Origin: Orobanche coerulescens
Taxonomy: Eukaryota > Streptophyta > Magnoliopsida > Lamiales > Orobanchaceae
NCBI GenBank assembly: GCA_033398695.1
Contig: CM065812.1
Coordinates: 132,748,858 to 132,812,857 of the forward strand
DNA length: 64,000 nt
Direction of reading: 5' to 3'
Of this stretch, positions 1 through 12,499 are shown piece by piece (the first letter of the stretch is position 1; every line of letters begins with the position of its first letter). Made by a program: the position numbers and the translations under genes. Below the pieces are notes generated by a model, which saw only the letters and a program-made list of their open reading frames with translations, searched no databases and was not told the origin of the DNA.

Positions 1-2092
1 ATGCATAGTAATTATCATGATTATAACGACTACGGATATGCCCCCCGTAGATATCGCAACACTGTACCGAGTATGTCCTACAGTAAACCAATTGCTGCCA
101 GGAAAGCTTGGGTACCTAAAGGAACTAACATACATGGACCCAAAAATCAAAGGGGACCTAAATCTACCTAATTTCTTTGTTACAGGACATTCTAGAGGAG
201 GATACCTGGTACTTCGATAGTGGATGCTCTCGTCACATGACCGGAGATAGGAGCAAGCTATCTGATTTTGTAAAAGGTCGCGGTCCAAAAGTTCGCTTCG
301 GTGATAAGTCTAAAGGAAGAACAAGAGGGAAAGGAAACCTACTTGTCGGGAAATTCAAGGTCACCGATGTTGCATATGTTGAAGGCTTACAGTATAATCT
401 ACTTAGTATTAGCCGCCCGTGATAAACAGTTCGTTGAAGTTCTATATAGATCGCAGAGAGTCAAGAACACCCAAACCAAGGAAGTTGTGCTTACAGAAGC
501 AGATCGTAATATGTACATTCTTGTTTGGAAGCCTATGAGCTCCTCAATTCCATGTTTTGTTGCCAAAGGCACTGCAGATCTTAGCTGGCTATGGCACAAG
601 AGGATGTCTCACGTCAACTTCAAGACGATCAACAAGCTTTCAAGACAGGGAATGGTTAGAGGTTTGCCAAATGTGTCATTCAAGAAGGACAGCGTCTGCG
701 GACCATGCCATAAAGGCAAGCAAATCAAGTTAACCCTGAAAAGCAAATCCTACCTTTCAACCCAAAGAGTGTTGGAAATGCTACACATGGATCTCTACGG
801 TCCTGTAGACCCAGTAAGTTTGGGAGGTAAGAAATACTGCATGGTTGTTGTTGATGATTATTCCAGGTATGCTTGGACGATCTTTCTTAGCAAGAAGAAG
901 GAAAAAACATCAAGGCTGCCCGAGCTTCTGAGAAAGTTGCAAAATGAAAAAGCATCGAGTATCGTGTGCATTCGTTCCGACAGAGGTACTGAATTTACTA
1001 ACCGCTTTATAGAGCAATACTGTTCGGAGAATGGAATACAGCACGAATACTCAGCTGCCCGTACACCTCAACAAATTGGTGTTGCCGAGCGAAAGAATAG
1101 GACGTTGAAAGAAGCAACAAGGACAATGATTGCCGCAAGCAAATTGCCACAGCGTTTCTGGGGTGAAGCAACCAATACAGCGTGCTACACTCAAAACCGA
1201 TGTATCGTCAACAAGCACCACAACAAAACAGCATATGAGGTAAAACAGTTGCCTACGGGTATATTCATCAACCAGGAGAAATACAGCAAGGAGCTTCTCA
1301 ACAAATTTGGAATGAACACTTCCAAATCCTCGCCAACCCCCATGAGCACTTCCGTGCAAATTAGTGCTGATGAAGCCGGAAAGCCGTTTGACCAATCACT
1401 CTACAGGAAGCTCATTGGTTCGCTCCTGTACCTAACGGCTAGCGAGCCCGATATCGATTCTTTGTTGGAGTGTGTGCGAGATACCAAGTTGCACCTAAGG
1501 AATCACACTTCAATACACCTAAACGAATCTGAAGTACATTAAAGGAACAGTCGATGCGGGACTATGGTATCCTAAGGAAGGCGGATTCGATTTAGTTGGA
1601 TACTGACTCGGATCTCGGAGGTCGCAAGCTAGATAGGAAGAGTACAAGTGGAACTTGTCACTTTCTCGGACCTAGACTCGTTTCTTGGTTCAAGAAGAAG
1701 CAATTGGCTAACTCTCTTCCACGGCCGAATCAGTACTATGCTTTGGTAGGCGCTGTATGCGAGATCCTTTGGATGCGGAACAAGCTGTCGACTATGGAAT
1801 CGATGCTAGAGAGACTCGAATCATGTGTGATAGCACGAGTGCAATTGCAATCACGCACAATCACATTACGCACTCGCGCACTAAGCATATCAACATGAAG
1901 CATCATTTTATCGGAATCACGTCGAGAACAAGGATGTTCGCTGGAAAAAGTTCATACCGACGTTCGGGCCGACATTTTCACCAAGCCGCTCGACACGGCC
2001 AAGATTCAACATGCTCGACAAGAATTGGGAATGCTACGGCCCGGACTCCTGTAAGTAATTTCTTGTTTTTACTCAACAATTGAGGGGGAATC
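1..2092 (+). mobile_element. Ty1/copia retrotransposon internal remnant
   Basis: Decayed internal region of a copia element. The domain order protease, GAG-pre-integrase, integrase, C-terminal RT, RNase H is the copia order (integrase before RT). No 5' LTR or primer site lies in the window, so the element starts to the left. The first 175 bases look like degraded gag tail. The end is marked by purine-rich runs near 2082. Coding detail is under the pol pseudogene. Confidence 0.9.
177..2056 (+). pseudogene. copia pol pseudogene (PR-INT-RT tail-RNase H)
   Basis: Remnant of a polyprotein that would process, integrate and reverse-transcribe a copia element. Visible pieces are: the protease motif WYFDSGCSRHMTG at 207-245; the GAG-pre-integrase start LWHKRMSH at about 589; an integrase core with D in MDLYGPV (about 785), D in RSDRGTEF (about 975) and E in GVAERKNR (about 1080); an RT tail GIFINQEKYSKELL from about 1257; RNase H with DRKSTSGTCHFLG (about 1630) and SRTKHINMKHHF (about 1880); and the end motif DIFTKPLDTAK (about 1970). 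The frame changes near 418, after 1450 and near 1780. Between integrase (TAYEV, about 1243) and the RT tail nearly all of the RT, including its YVDD box, is deleted in frame. It cannot be functional. Confidence 0.9.
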
Positions 2093-2300
2093 TTTGTAAG
2101 ACCCGTGAATACGATATCAACATTAATTATTTGTACACTCGGAATCATCAATACGATCGTAGCGGCGAAGGCATATGAATCCTACAGCTGGTGTGTGCAA
2201 TAATTAAGGGGGAATACTGTAGGACCCATGAATGCAGCATTAATCCAAATATTGCTGTATGGAATTCAAAACCTATAAGCACCTTTTTGAGGGGGAACGC
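2080..2300 (+). other. three polypurine-like runs after the copia pol
   Basis: Three similar purine runs, GAGGGGGAATC (about 2083), AAGGGGGAATAC (about 2207) and GAGGGGGAACG (about 2289), each lead into a TGTA stretch (TGTAAGACCC, TGTAGGACCC, TGTATCGACG). One such run is expected as the polypurine tract in front of a 3' LTR. The repetition suggests a locally duplicated PPT/LTR-start segment. I could not define an LTR end here. Confidence 0.5.
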
Positions 2301-2682
2301 TGTATCGACGCGGAAAACAGCACATGCTATAGGATTTCGATTCAGTATATAATATAATATTATTTCCTTTCAAAATAATTTTTGTCCACGTGCCCTCTTT
2401 TTATGTCAAACGTCATGTTCATTAAATGCCTTACACGACATCTGGACAACTGAATCTCAAAAGCCGCGATGTCTTTAAATTGTTTATCATTTTTAAACCG
2501 CCGTTTTAGGCATTTAGGGTATCAACCTATGTCAGAAGTGGGACCCGCTCTATTTTTAAACCTTTTAATGGATTAGCGTACCAGTTACACTCAGTCCATC
2601 TTAACCGTTGATTTCAAAACCGGTTCCCATCCCTTAAAATCTGACCATTCGTACTCTGCAAAACCCTATTTCTCCGCCCAAC

Positions 2683-2690
2683 TATAAAAG
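2683..2690 (+). promoter_or_regulatory. TATA box of the broken gene at 2829-5935
   Basis: TATAAAAG lies 139 bp upstream of the first good ATG (2829) and is followed by a CA-rich leader with no ATG in frame before 2793. Position and form fit a plant RNA polymerase II core promoter. No other TATA-like site is as well placed. Confidence 0.5.
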
Positions 2691-2828
2691 GACTGAATCT
2701 GCCATTAGAGACTCTTTACGCTTTCTGCAAATTCAAGAGTTCTCAAGCAAATACAGTCTACATATTTTTCTGCATTTCACTGCATATTTCGATTGTTCTC
2801 TTGCACCCTTTTTCTTAAGAAAACATCA

Positions 2829-5800
2829 ATGGCTGGACAATCTTCTTCCCCTGTTCTGAAGAAATCCGCTAACATCATTGATGGCCGGATCTTCTCCAAA
2901 CCTGTCATCATTGAGCGTATTCTCTCAGAAACCAACGACGCAGAACCTATGGAATATATCACTACTCGTCTTCAACAACAAGGCCTCTATCGCCTTGGAA
3001 GCAAGACTGCTGACAAATTCGACGCCCATCTGGTTGATGAATTCTACCTCAACGCCGCCGTCCGATTTCTGTCATTGGCCCAGGGAGGTCATGTTGCTGA
3101 CATCACTGCAACAGTCCAGGGAGTGGAGATCTGTATCGATCGCGATCTGCTCCAGAGAATCTACAGGCTACCCGCTGATGGCCTGACCATGGATCAACTT
3201 GAGACATTCGGGTCTCAAGAGCTCATTACAAAATTTTATGGACTGTTTACAGGGTCCAAAGTTGTTGACATGGTGACAACTACTTGTCACAAGAAAAACT
3301 TTCTTCTTCCTTTTGTGTATCTTCATGACTTTTGTTCCAGGATTATTGAAAACTGAACCGGTGCGTTCGAGATGTGCACAAACTTAAGGTTCAGGATGAT
3401 GGTGGCTATTTTGACCTGTGAAAAGGTCAATTGGTGCCAAATAATCCTGAAACGCCTACAAGAGGAGGTGTGCAAACCTGCCACCCAGAAGAAATCCTTC
3501 GGTTTAATGCTGAATTATATCCTGACGAAGTGCGGACTGACGCAATCCGCCGATGCGAAGAAGAATAGCTCGAGGATATACTTAGGAGGCGTCAAGCCCA
3601 CTGCGTATAACCAGAGCACCATGTCTTGCAACCACCCGAGAACCAGGCACATGCCAATTTCTGATAATCCAAGAGATGAATCCGTGAAGGTCCCAGAAGT
3701 GGAATCTTCAAAGAAGCGAAAGAGATCTCACAGCAAGAAACACTCTGCTGGTGAGAAGCCCAAGAAGAGACTCAGGAGGCTTTCAAAAATCAAATCTGCC
3801 AAGCACTCCAAGGAAGTCTCCCCCGTGGCTCAACCCACTTATGAATAACCCCAGGGCCCAACCCCTGTGGAAGAGGTGTCTCCTACTGTATCGACAGTAG
3901 ATCCCGAGCCTTTGGCGGCTAGGACGGATATTGAGACATCTGCCAACAATCAAGACTTTAGCGAGTCGGCTGCCCATTCGGAGCCAAAAGCTACTTCTCC
4001 TCTGCGGGATCCCACACCCGTACAGGATCCATCTTCCTTCAGGGCACCATCCCCTGTAAGGAGTCCCTCTTCCGTACAGGATCCCATACCTGTACAGGAA
4101 TCCCTCGAAACAGCGTCTCCAGACGTTATTCGAAGTCCCTCCCCTGACTCGATCATTAATCAGACCCTTCTTTCGGTTCAAATTGAACATGCCTACGAAA
4201 GATTTTTGCAATGGAAAGGCTACAGGCTAGCTCCGTACGATACACTGTACAACTGGAGCGATTGGAGCCACGAAGAGAGATTCGTCTCCGAAGTAACAGA
4301 CTCAACTGAAATTGAGGCCCTGCTTCGATGGGACAACCCCTCTTGCAAGGATCTAATTGAAAGCCATCTTCTGCACAAATCTGACGCTCGGAGGAAAGGA
4401 AAGAAAAAGTCAGAGGATTCTCCCACTAATCCAAAAGATGACGAAGATCATGACTCAGACGACGACGACGATGCTTTACAAGCAGGTCTGAGAATGAGTC
4501 GTGAAGAGGCTGAAGCTCGAGACGCCTCTCCACCCAGAGATGACGAAGGGCCTTCTACCCAGGCCAATCCCCCTTCGCCACAGCCTGATAACATTCCCGA
4601 CGAAGAGGAATCAGTCCCTCCAGTCGAGGAAGTACAAGAAATTTTGGAACAGGCACCTGAGCCTGCTGCGACCGAAGAAGCCATTCCTGAAAGCCAACAG
4701 GAGGATTCAATCCCTCCTGTACCCATGTTTGCTGAAGAATCTTCGCAACAGGAAGCTTCTCAAACCCCTGTCGCCGAACCACAGGAAGCTGCTCCCGCCC
4801 CTTCAACCGTGGAATCCGAGGACGGTATCAAACCTGAGGATGTCCAACTTACTTCATGCCCATCCGTGAATGTAAGAAGGTTGAGCGACTGCCAGAGACC
4901 TTGCCCAACCAGATTCTCCGATCTCTGCTGCACGAAAAGAGCGCCTGCGTGCTCTTGGCCTTCAAACTGTATTCATCCAGGATGCAGTAAATGCTCTATC
5001 TTCCGTTGAAAAAGCATTGAATTGGATGCATACTTCTGCCGTCGAAGAAATGACCACTCTTCAACATGAAGTATCTCGTGTTGTCGACGCATTCATTCTT
5101 TTGCCAGAAGTTTTCAAACAAGCTTTGAAGATCATGGAAGATAAGCAGGAGCAAGCTATTGAAGGAAGAAGCAACAAAAACGAGGATAGCTGAAGCCAAG
5201 ACCGCTTGTGCTATGATTGAAAACAGCTCTCAACTGCGTGCTCACGACAAATGCATTCAGGAAATGTCGCAGACTCTTTCCTCCCTTGTAGAAAGAATGA
5301 CCAGCATCGAGACAAAACAGGACGCTGCTCTAGAAATCCTGCAAAGTCTTGATGAAGCCAAAAAGGGGGAAGAGGCACGAGAAGCTGCTAGGAGAATTAG
5401 GCTGCAACAAGAAAGGGAATTTGAGGCTGCTCAGAACAGTATCACTGCCGAATTGAACAAGCTAGCACCTCCATCCCATAGTTTTAAAATTTCAGGCTCC
5501 AGATCGGAATTTCATGATCCCAATGTCCCTTGGAAAACTCTTATTCAGAGACCTTCGGAAATTCGTCTGCTGACCAACCGCAACCCTACTGCCGACGAAG
5601 TGAAGCACTGGAGGAAGAACGAACTGATGAGATACTTTGTCAGACTCATCAGGGAATCCGCCATCTTCAAGAACTATAAAACGTTAGCGGAGGCCTCAGA
5701 TAAATTTACGAAGATGCTAGAAGACGGGAAACTCCCTCTCCAAATCGAAATGAAATCCAAACACAGAAGAGGAGATCGGGTCACCCATCCAGAAGACTGG

Positions 5801-5935
5801 ATACTTGCCTTTGATCGATCCTATGATGGAAGAGCTATATACCAGGATCGAGGCAATGATTCTCTTCAAAACTGGTGGCGTGGTACCGAGAATGAACCAG
5901 GGAAAAGGCCATGGAGGCATGCGGATTATAGATAA
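2829..5935 (+). pseudogene. broken lineage-specific gene, plant 'putative transposon protein' type
   Basis: A once-continuous frame of roughly 1,000 codons starting at MAGQSSSPV (2829). The first 260 residues have a globular fold-like block (EFYLNAAVRFL, VQGVEICIDRDLLQRIYRLP, MMVAILTCEKVNWCQIIL). In layout it matches plant proteins annotated as putative plant transposon protein (Pfam Transposase_32-like), abundant in Lamiales as I remember it. A long Pro/Ser/Glu-rich middle follows, with tandem PS-V-DP units (4010-4140) and an Asp run (about 4455-4475). After it come a probable coiled coil (about 5030-5450) and a charged tail. It is broken by in-frame stops TGA 3354-3356 and TAA 3846-3848 and by frame changes near 4855, 4975 and 5165-5195. 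It has its own TATA box and an AATAAA at 6016. Function unknown; it may be an accessory ORF of a retroelement, since a PPT and LTR follow on the same strand. Confidence 0.65.
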
Positions 5936-6427
5936 GGAGCTAAAATCTATGTATATTTTTGTTTTGTAATTTCTATTCGAACAAAGAAACTCGTACTCAA
6001 TTCATTTTGAATATCAATAAAAACGTTTGTTTGTCTTGAAAGATTACAACTCGTAATCTCTGTGTTGATGTATGATTACTTAAAGTGTTTGATAGCAATC
6101 TCAAGTTAGATAAACTTGATTGAAAATAAGTCATACGAACTAGTCTACGAGCAGTTCATAATTTGATTGTAAGCTTAGAATACATTGTAAGATTGTGCTG
6201 CGCGCCAATCATAAGCTTAAGTTGTAATAAATCTTAAATCAGATCGAACTCGCTTTGAAAGCGATTCATTATTGTAGACTAAGTCACTAAGTCGACCTTT
6301 TGACGAAAGACCAAGAAATCGCGAAGTCATCAAAGAAGATCGCTTCATGAAGAAGGTTTTGGCATCATCAAGAAGACTTGAAAAGTTAAGAAAGAAAGCC
6401 TTGGCAAATTGTCAAAAAGGGGGAAAT
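5936..6427 (+). other. 3' untranslated stretch ending in a polypurine tract
   Basis: No ORF of note. AATAAA (6016-6021) could serve as the poly(A) signal of the broken upstream gene. The stretch becomes A/G-rich and ends in AAAAAGGGGGAAA (6414-6426), a good polypurine tract directly before the LTR that starts at 6428. This makes the stretch internal DNA of a retroelement at least at its right end. Confidence 0.6.
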
Positions 6428-7579
6428 TGTTGGGAAAACAAAGACCAGATCGAAACAAATGGGATACCCGATCCTGTATCGAATGATATTTGATAAAGAG
6501 GTTTTGACATATATGCCAATCCGAATACGATAAAGGAAGCGTATCGAAGCTTTGAGGCTTTATCTGTATCGAAGACCTTCCTCGAATCGGCATATAGTGA
6601 AGCTCTTGATCTGACAAGAATTCTTGTAAAAAGACCAAGTATGGAAAGCTGTCTCGAAACTCAAAATACGCTTATCTTCCATACTGACTCACAACAGACA
6701 AAGAAGGAGCAGTCAAGTCCCGTTGAATAAAGAAGTATTTAAATACTCAAGGATAAGGTATTTAAATATCGCGATCTTCGATCTTGAGAATCCGCTAAAT
6801 CCGGATCGTGTCATAATCCCGTTGGAACGAAATCTCATTCAAACGGATACATCTCAACGGATACATTCTTCAGAGACTATATATATCTTATGAAGACATT
6901 GAAGATCAGTTACCAAGCAACCTAACACTCAAGCTATCAAAAGTTATCATCAGAGCAAACATATCTCCAAAGCTTACTGCAATTAAAGAACGAAAGAGAT
7001 ATACAGTGCTCATCATCCTGAACAACACTTCATCAGCTGAAAGCTCTTAAAGTCAAAGTTGTTGTTCACCATCTGTTCTATACGTTGAACAAACTCAAGA
7101 TCAGCCCTGTGGGTGAACAATCTGTGCTTCTCCTAATCTGTGTGTGAAGGATTTGCATTGAAGAAGACGAAGCTTGAGCTGTGTGTGAAGAAGCAAGTCA
7201 AGCATTAGCTCAAAACCAATCTGTGTGAACGGTTTAAGCTAAGATCTTTATATCAATCTGTGTGAACGATATATTGATTGTGTGTGTTGTTATAATTACG
7301 TAGTTGTGTACGCAGTAATTATAATAAACTTTACTCTGTGTGGAGGACCGGTGGACGTAGAGGGTTTACCTCGAACCACTTTAATTCTTGTGTTATTCAC
7401 CTTGACTTTTCTTGTTTTAAATTACTGTGATATATTAAGTATACACTATACACTTAGTTGCTGTATCCACAGCAACCTACTGTATCCAAAACTTCCGCTA
7501 CGCACTCAGATTTAGAATCCGTACAGTTTGTTGTTTAAACTATTTTCCAAACTGTATCCAGTATACTTAGTGGCCAACA
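6428..7579 (+). mobile_element. copia-type (SIRE-like) 3' LTR, 1152 bp
   Basis: Starts TGTTGG and ends CCAACA, a perfect 6-bp inverted terminus, and is preceded by the polypurine tract AAAAAGGGGGAAA. A TATA box TATATATAT is at 6878-6886. The motif GTATCGAA recurs in U3 (about 6477, 6540, 6568). I see no 5' partner LTR in the window, so it is the right end of an element whose left end was lost or lies outside. The PPT/terminus style resembles SIRE/Maximus copia elements (from memory). Confidence 0.75.
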
Positions 7580-7683
7580 CTATGAGAATATTAATTACAT
7601 TTATCACATATTTTGCATATTTATTCACGTTATGGTTATGCAAATAAAATGTCTAATTATTTTATGTTGTAGATTATGTGGTG

Positions 7684-8993
7684 TGTTGGTGTCACACGGA
7701 AGATCACATTATCGGAGCCTTTTAAAATAATATAATAGTTCCCAACCTATATAATTATTAGACAAATTATGTGAAAGGTTATAGTGTATGCTTGAGATTA
7801 GTTGGTCTTGATTATTAGCATGCATTAGCGTATTTGCATACGTTGAACTAGATCGAAGAGAGTGTCTTTTGTACTGACTGTCAGAAGAATATAAATCTCG
7901 GCTAATTATTATTTCTTAATTCTAAGTATATAATATTTTATTGTGTATTTATAATATTTATTACTTTGATTTATCATGGGTGAGAGTCAAAATTATCGAC
8001 TCAATAAGCTTCGTATCTTGGGCAATAATATTATTTATATGACAATTATTATTATTAGAAATCATGTCCCGATTCGTACGGGTTGATGATGTCCCCTTGA
8101 GGATCTTAATAATGATTATTATATTAAACCCTGCATGTGGATTTCATTCTGATATAACAATAAGGTTCAAGTGGTACTACTCTTGGATAAGATATTAATT
8201 AATTAAGCTGTCAGTAGCTTAAATTAATTAATGGACATTCGATATCTTAAACACAGGAAATAATATATTTAAATAAAGAGCCTGATTTCGTAAATTGGGA
8301 TTTGGGTAGGAAGTGCAATATCAACTCTTTAGTGGATTGAGTTGATATTTAATAGACTCAGTATATTAGGAAAGGTCCTAATGTGGAAATTTGAGGTCTA
8401 TTAGGAGTCCTTCCCTAATCCTCCTTAAGATCCCTAGAGTAGCACATAACACCTATAAATACACATGTGGGGTCGGTCGAAACATACTTCACCAAGCTTG
8501 AGAGTTTGATTTTTTTTCTTGTGTTTAATTGTGGATCTTGGCTTGTGTCTTTGATTCCACAATTTAGATAACACATTAATTTTCTAAGAGTGTTTACTAA
8601 TACTAGAAAATAAAAGAAAATAAATCGAGTGACATTAGGCCACAAGGGGGTTCGGCCGATCCAGTTGTTGTTCAAGGAAGTCCGGTAGATTGTTGCCCAC
8701 ACGACATCTGTATATAGACGGGATATACTCTAGAAGATCTAAATGTAGAAATATAAGGAGATCAAGGAGAAATTTGAAGACTTTGCTTCAAAGGTAATGT
8801 ATTCTTAGATCTCTTAGATCTAGATAAGAATACTATGAATTATCATGGTTAGACGCGTAGATTAATATTGTTAGTTTAAATTGCTTATTAATCTGTTTAA
8901 TTAATTATTTGACGAGCCTAAATAGATCCGATTCTTGAGGGCCGATTTAAGTAAATCCAAACCCGCCGATTCCACTGCGTTTTATTTCCAACA
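7684..8993 (+). mobile_element. probable second copia LTR, boundaries uncertain
   Basis: TGTTGG at 7684-7689 and CCAACA at 8988-8993 could be its ends. A core promoter TATAAATA lies at 8454-8461, followed by a T-rich leader. The last 60 bases, with TGCGTTTTATTTCCAACA, resemble plant copia LTR ends. The five bases flanking the two ends do not match and no primer site follows, so this is either a damaged LTR or a different boundary. Confidence 0.4.
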
Positions 8994-9816
8994 ACTTTAC
9001 ATCCCGGACATAACGTGATGTCCATTTTTGGATATGTTTGGTCGCTCATACACCATATGTGATTGGATGTGTTCGAGTTCGACAATTGTGATTATCGTTT
9101 GTTCATACTCATATTGTATTACGTATGTTCAACATCTTATGATTTGTTACTTTCATATTGCGCGAAATACGTATTTTGTATAAAAATTTAGATCGAGGGA
9201 AAGTAAGGACATATGATGAATGCGGTGACGACGAAGAGTCTCAAGAAAACTAGTGACAGAGCCCGGGTCATCTTGTATTGTTTATTTTCATTCTGCTGCA
9301 TCGTACTCCTTGTACTTTCTGATTTGCTTTGACTTAATATAATCCATCTTCATATGGGTTATACTTGTATCTTTGATATCACGTCGATTGATTGGCGCAA
9401 TTGGCCAAGTATTTTATAAACTCCTCATCGGGGTATCTTGTAATATAACGTGGTTTACTGCTACAATTATATTATGTTGTTGATTATTGATATTGTGTAT
9501 CGCCTGGTGAATTCCGGTTGGGAGTCTACAATACTGTAATAGTCGTCTAATTTGGAGATGCTACAGAAACAACGGACGAGAGCGAGAAAGAAATTTATGT
9601 GTGCCCGAGCAATCTCCTTTCTCCTACCATGTTAAAAAGGAGATAATGATAGAATTTTCTATTGTATTTCTCAATGACAGTACACATGAATATATACATA
9701 TACAAGTGTTTGTTCTAAACGCTAATATAAATCGGCTAAAATACAAAGCTCAAAATAACATATACAAATATCACGAAATTAAATCTTAACAAATAAAATG
9801 TTGGTTTAATACTAAT
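8994..9816. other. unassigned repeat-like DNA
   Basis: No supported gene. The stretch with AGAGCCCGGGTCATC (about 9257) and ending near GGAGATGCTACA (about 9554) reads like the 3' half of a gypsy LTR, but I see no terminal repeat or primer site. 9600-9816 is AT-rich with no recognised feature. Confidence 0.3.
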
Positions 9817-10815
9817 TTGAGTTCTACAATAAACAAGTATTTGGGTTCAGATGATGTACTGGAGACAAGGGGCGTTTTCATGGCTTCTAAATGCTCATGT
9901 TGTATCCCTACCTCTATCTATACCTATCACACCGAGACTATAGCCCACCTTTTCCTGGAGAGTGACGTGGCTCGTGACGTGTGGGAGTATTTTGGCGCGC
10001 GGACACATCTTTCCCCACATCATACAGAAAATATCTTTGAACTCTTGAGATTTTTCTCACATGGCACATACTTTAGGCACGCAGCTTTCATTATTCCTTG
10101 GCTGATCCTTTGGTTCATTTGGACAGAAAGAAATAATGTAAAGCATAGGGACCTTACTTTTCTTGCTTGTCATATTACTGTGCAGGTGGAGCGCCATATT
10201 TTGTTATTAGCTGTTGTGGGGCTTATCACTTCAGATTTCTGGGGGGTGCTCGCCTCCTGATCGTTTTCAGCGAGACTCTCCTTCCCCCGCTCAGGCACAT
10301 CGCCCCGTACCCGTTGTTTGGCTGTGACCCGAGACACCTTGGATCAAGCAGAACACGGATGGCTCATTTGATAGAGACACTCAGATTTCCAGTGGTGGAG
10401 GTATGATTAGAGCTCATCATGGAGAGCTCATTCAGGCTTTCCACTCCTCTCTTCAGGCTTCATCGAGTTTTGATGCGGAGATCCGGGCGATTGGGATTGG
10501 ATTAATTTTGGCTTCCCAGCATTCGAGATATGTTTAGATTAAGCTTGATGCTGCTGCTGTAGTGACCTTGCTTACATCTGGCCATCGGGGCTCATGGCAG
10601 GTTCGCCACACCCTTATGCGTATCTGACACATTCTCAGGGACATTCAGTATAGAGTCTCACACATATATTCCGGGAGGGCAACAAGCCAGCTGATTATCT
10701 CTCAGAGCTTGACAGGTCATCTCTCGGCATTCAGACTTACACTTCAGATACTGCTCCTCCGTTTCTTCTCTCCCTTATACGGATGGATCAGCTTGATTAC
10801 CCTTGTTTTAAATTC
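9817..10815 (+). pseudogene. L1-type LINE ORF2 3' fragment (zf-RVT and RNase H)
   Basis: C-terminal part of a plant non-LTR retrotransposon ORF2. A zf-RVT block is at about 9880-10140 (CSCC, HLFLES, ARDVWEYF, ILWFIWTERNN). An RNase H domain of the RVT_3 type follows at about 10330-10750, with KQNTDGS, a DAEIRAI block near 10470 and a KLDAAAV block near 10540. The zinc-binding Cys after HLF is replaced by Ser. There are frame changes near 10250 and several in-frame stops. Endonuclease and RT are absent, as expected for a 5'-truncated LINE. The fragment ends just before the Stowaway MITE. Confidence 0.8.
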
Positions 10816-10820
10816 ATATA

Positions 10821-11020
10821 CTCCCTCCGTCCCACCGATCTTAGTTTATATTCCTTTTTGGGTCGTCCCAAGATACTTGATCATTTTCTTTTTAAGACAA
10901 TTTTATCCCTCACAACTTTAAATAATATATATTCACACCATCACTTTATACACTACTTTTCAGTTTTTCTTAAATCATGTGCCGAAAAACAAATGCTCAA
11001 GATGAGTGGGACGGAGGGAG
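10821..11020. mobile_element. Stowaway-type MITE, 200 bp, TA target duplication
   Basis: Starts CTCCCTCCGTCCCA and ends with the complement TGGGACGGAGGGAG. It is flanked by TA on both sides (10819-10820 and 11021-11022). This terminus is the classic Tc1/mariner-derived Stowaway end of flowering plants. The inside is AT-rich and has no ORF. Confidence 0.93.
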
Positions 11021-11022
11021 TA

Positions 11023-12159
11023 GCATTTTAGATTATTAGTAGTTGATTTACAGCTATGGGTCCGCACATTAGCCCACGATTATAGTGGTGCACAATGTAT
11101 TTCTTTAGCGGTCATAGGCACTTTAGGTTTTAGGACCCGGGTTATTCCCAATTTTGGTCATAGCACGGGTCGGATAATTTGTATTTCTCGATTATTTCTC
11201 TATCTCACGGGTTGGTGGGTTCCGCCTCAATCTCCATCCTCAATGGACGTTTTTTCCGGAAAAAAAAATGTATTTGGGTTCAGAATCCGAATCCAATATC
11301 CCTGAGTCCTTAAACAAACGGGCCCTAAAAAATTGAAAATGAACCTTAGAAAACAACGAGAAGAAACGCAAAACAAAAAGATCCCAAAGAACATTTATTT
11401 CAATCAGGTGAAACCCATTTTTTTTTTGTGTGTGTGTCAGTCTTTTTCCTACGCACACACACTACCAAGAAAACAACATTAGTTATTGTGGAGAAGAAAA
11501 GAGATGAAATGTACTGAATAACTTGTACAGTAAAGAGCAGCAGGATATAGAGAAAAGGCCTTTGTTGTGAATGTATTAATGATGTGGGGACGCATTGTAC
11601 TTGATTAATACACACACTCACACCTGAAATCGATCAACCATCATTGAGTCCACAGAACAAAAAAAAAAAAAAAAAAAAAAAAAAAACAGCTTCAGTTTTG
11701 TCATCAAACTGGACCTTACTTTGAAAAGAAATTGGATATCGACAAAGTTAAAAGCATAGAAATTAAACAAATTTCATCTTCCTTCCAAGATAGAATAATC
11801 ATGAAGATAATGAGGATGAGCGGAGGTATGTTTGGATGATACGGAAGACTGAATTTTAATATTTATCTTTGATAGAATAATCTAATTTGATTTAAATATT
11901 ACTATTTTTTAGCTTGTATGTTTTGTGCTAAAATGAGCAAGAAATGAATTGGGCATACATATGCATCCAAAATTTATATATTAACATAAGCTAAAATTTA
12001 CAAAAAAAAAAAAAAAAAATCCAAATAATACATTAAAAACAGAAAATTGATCTGACATGTCAAACAAAGAAATAGGGTTTGTGGATTCTTTCGAGTTGAA
12101 TTTTGCTGAACTAAATTGTGTTAAGCTGCACTAAATTTAACTGAATTGAAGTCATTGAA
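11023..12159. other. intergenic DNA with homopolymer tracts
   Basis: No supported gene. It contains a poly(A) run at about 11660-11687 and a second at about 12001-12019. Short ORFs here have no recognisable domain. Confidence 0.6.
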
Positions 12160-12494
12160 TAACAATAACGAATAATAAATAATAATTAGTAATATTAGAC
12201 AATAATATATTATATAACAACAACAATAATAACATGCACAATAATAATAATAATAATATATAATATCATTGATATATTAATATTAAAAAATAATAATAAC
12301 AATAATATCAAATAAAAAATATATACAACAATAATAAATTTTCTTATACCACAACAGCAACAATAATGATAATAATATTAATAATAATAATAAAATTATT
12401 AGTAAAACCACAAATTAAATACATTGCCATTGATAATATTGATATCAATAATAATAATGATATTATAATGATTAATAATACTATTAATAATATT
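12160..12494. repeat. AAT/TAA-rich simple repeat, left part
   Basis: Imperfect AAT/TAA triplet repeat tract. It is interrupted by the LTR element at 12500 and resumes at 14305, so the retrotransposon landed inside one continuous microsatellite-like tract. Confidence 0.85.
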
Positions 12495-12499
12495 GTTAT

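Noticed and set aside
4448..4806. Minus-strand Ser/Gly-rich frames in the broken gene
   Set aside because: Antisense of the acidic, repeat-bearing coding region on the plus strand.
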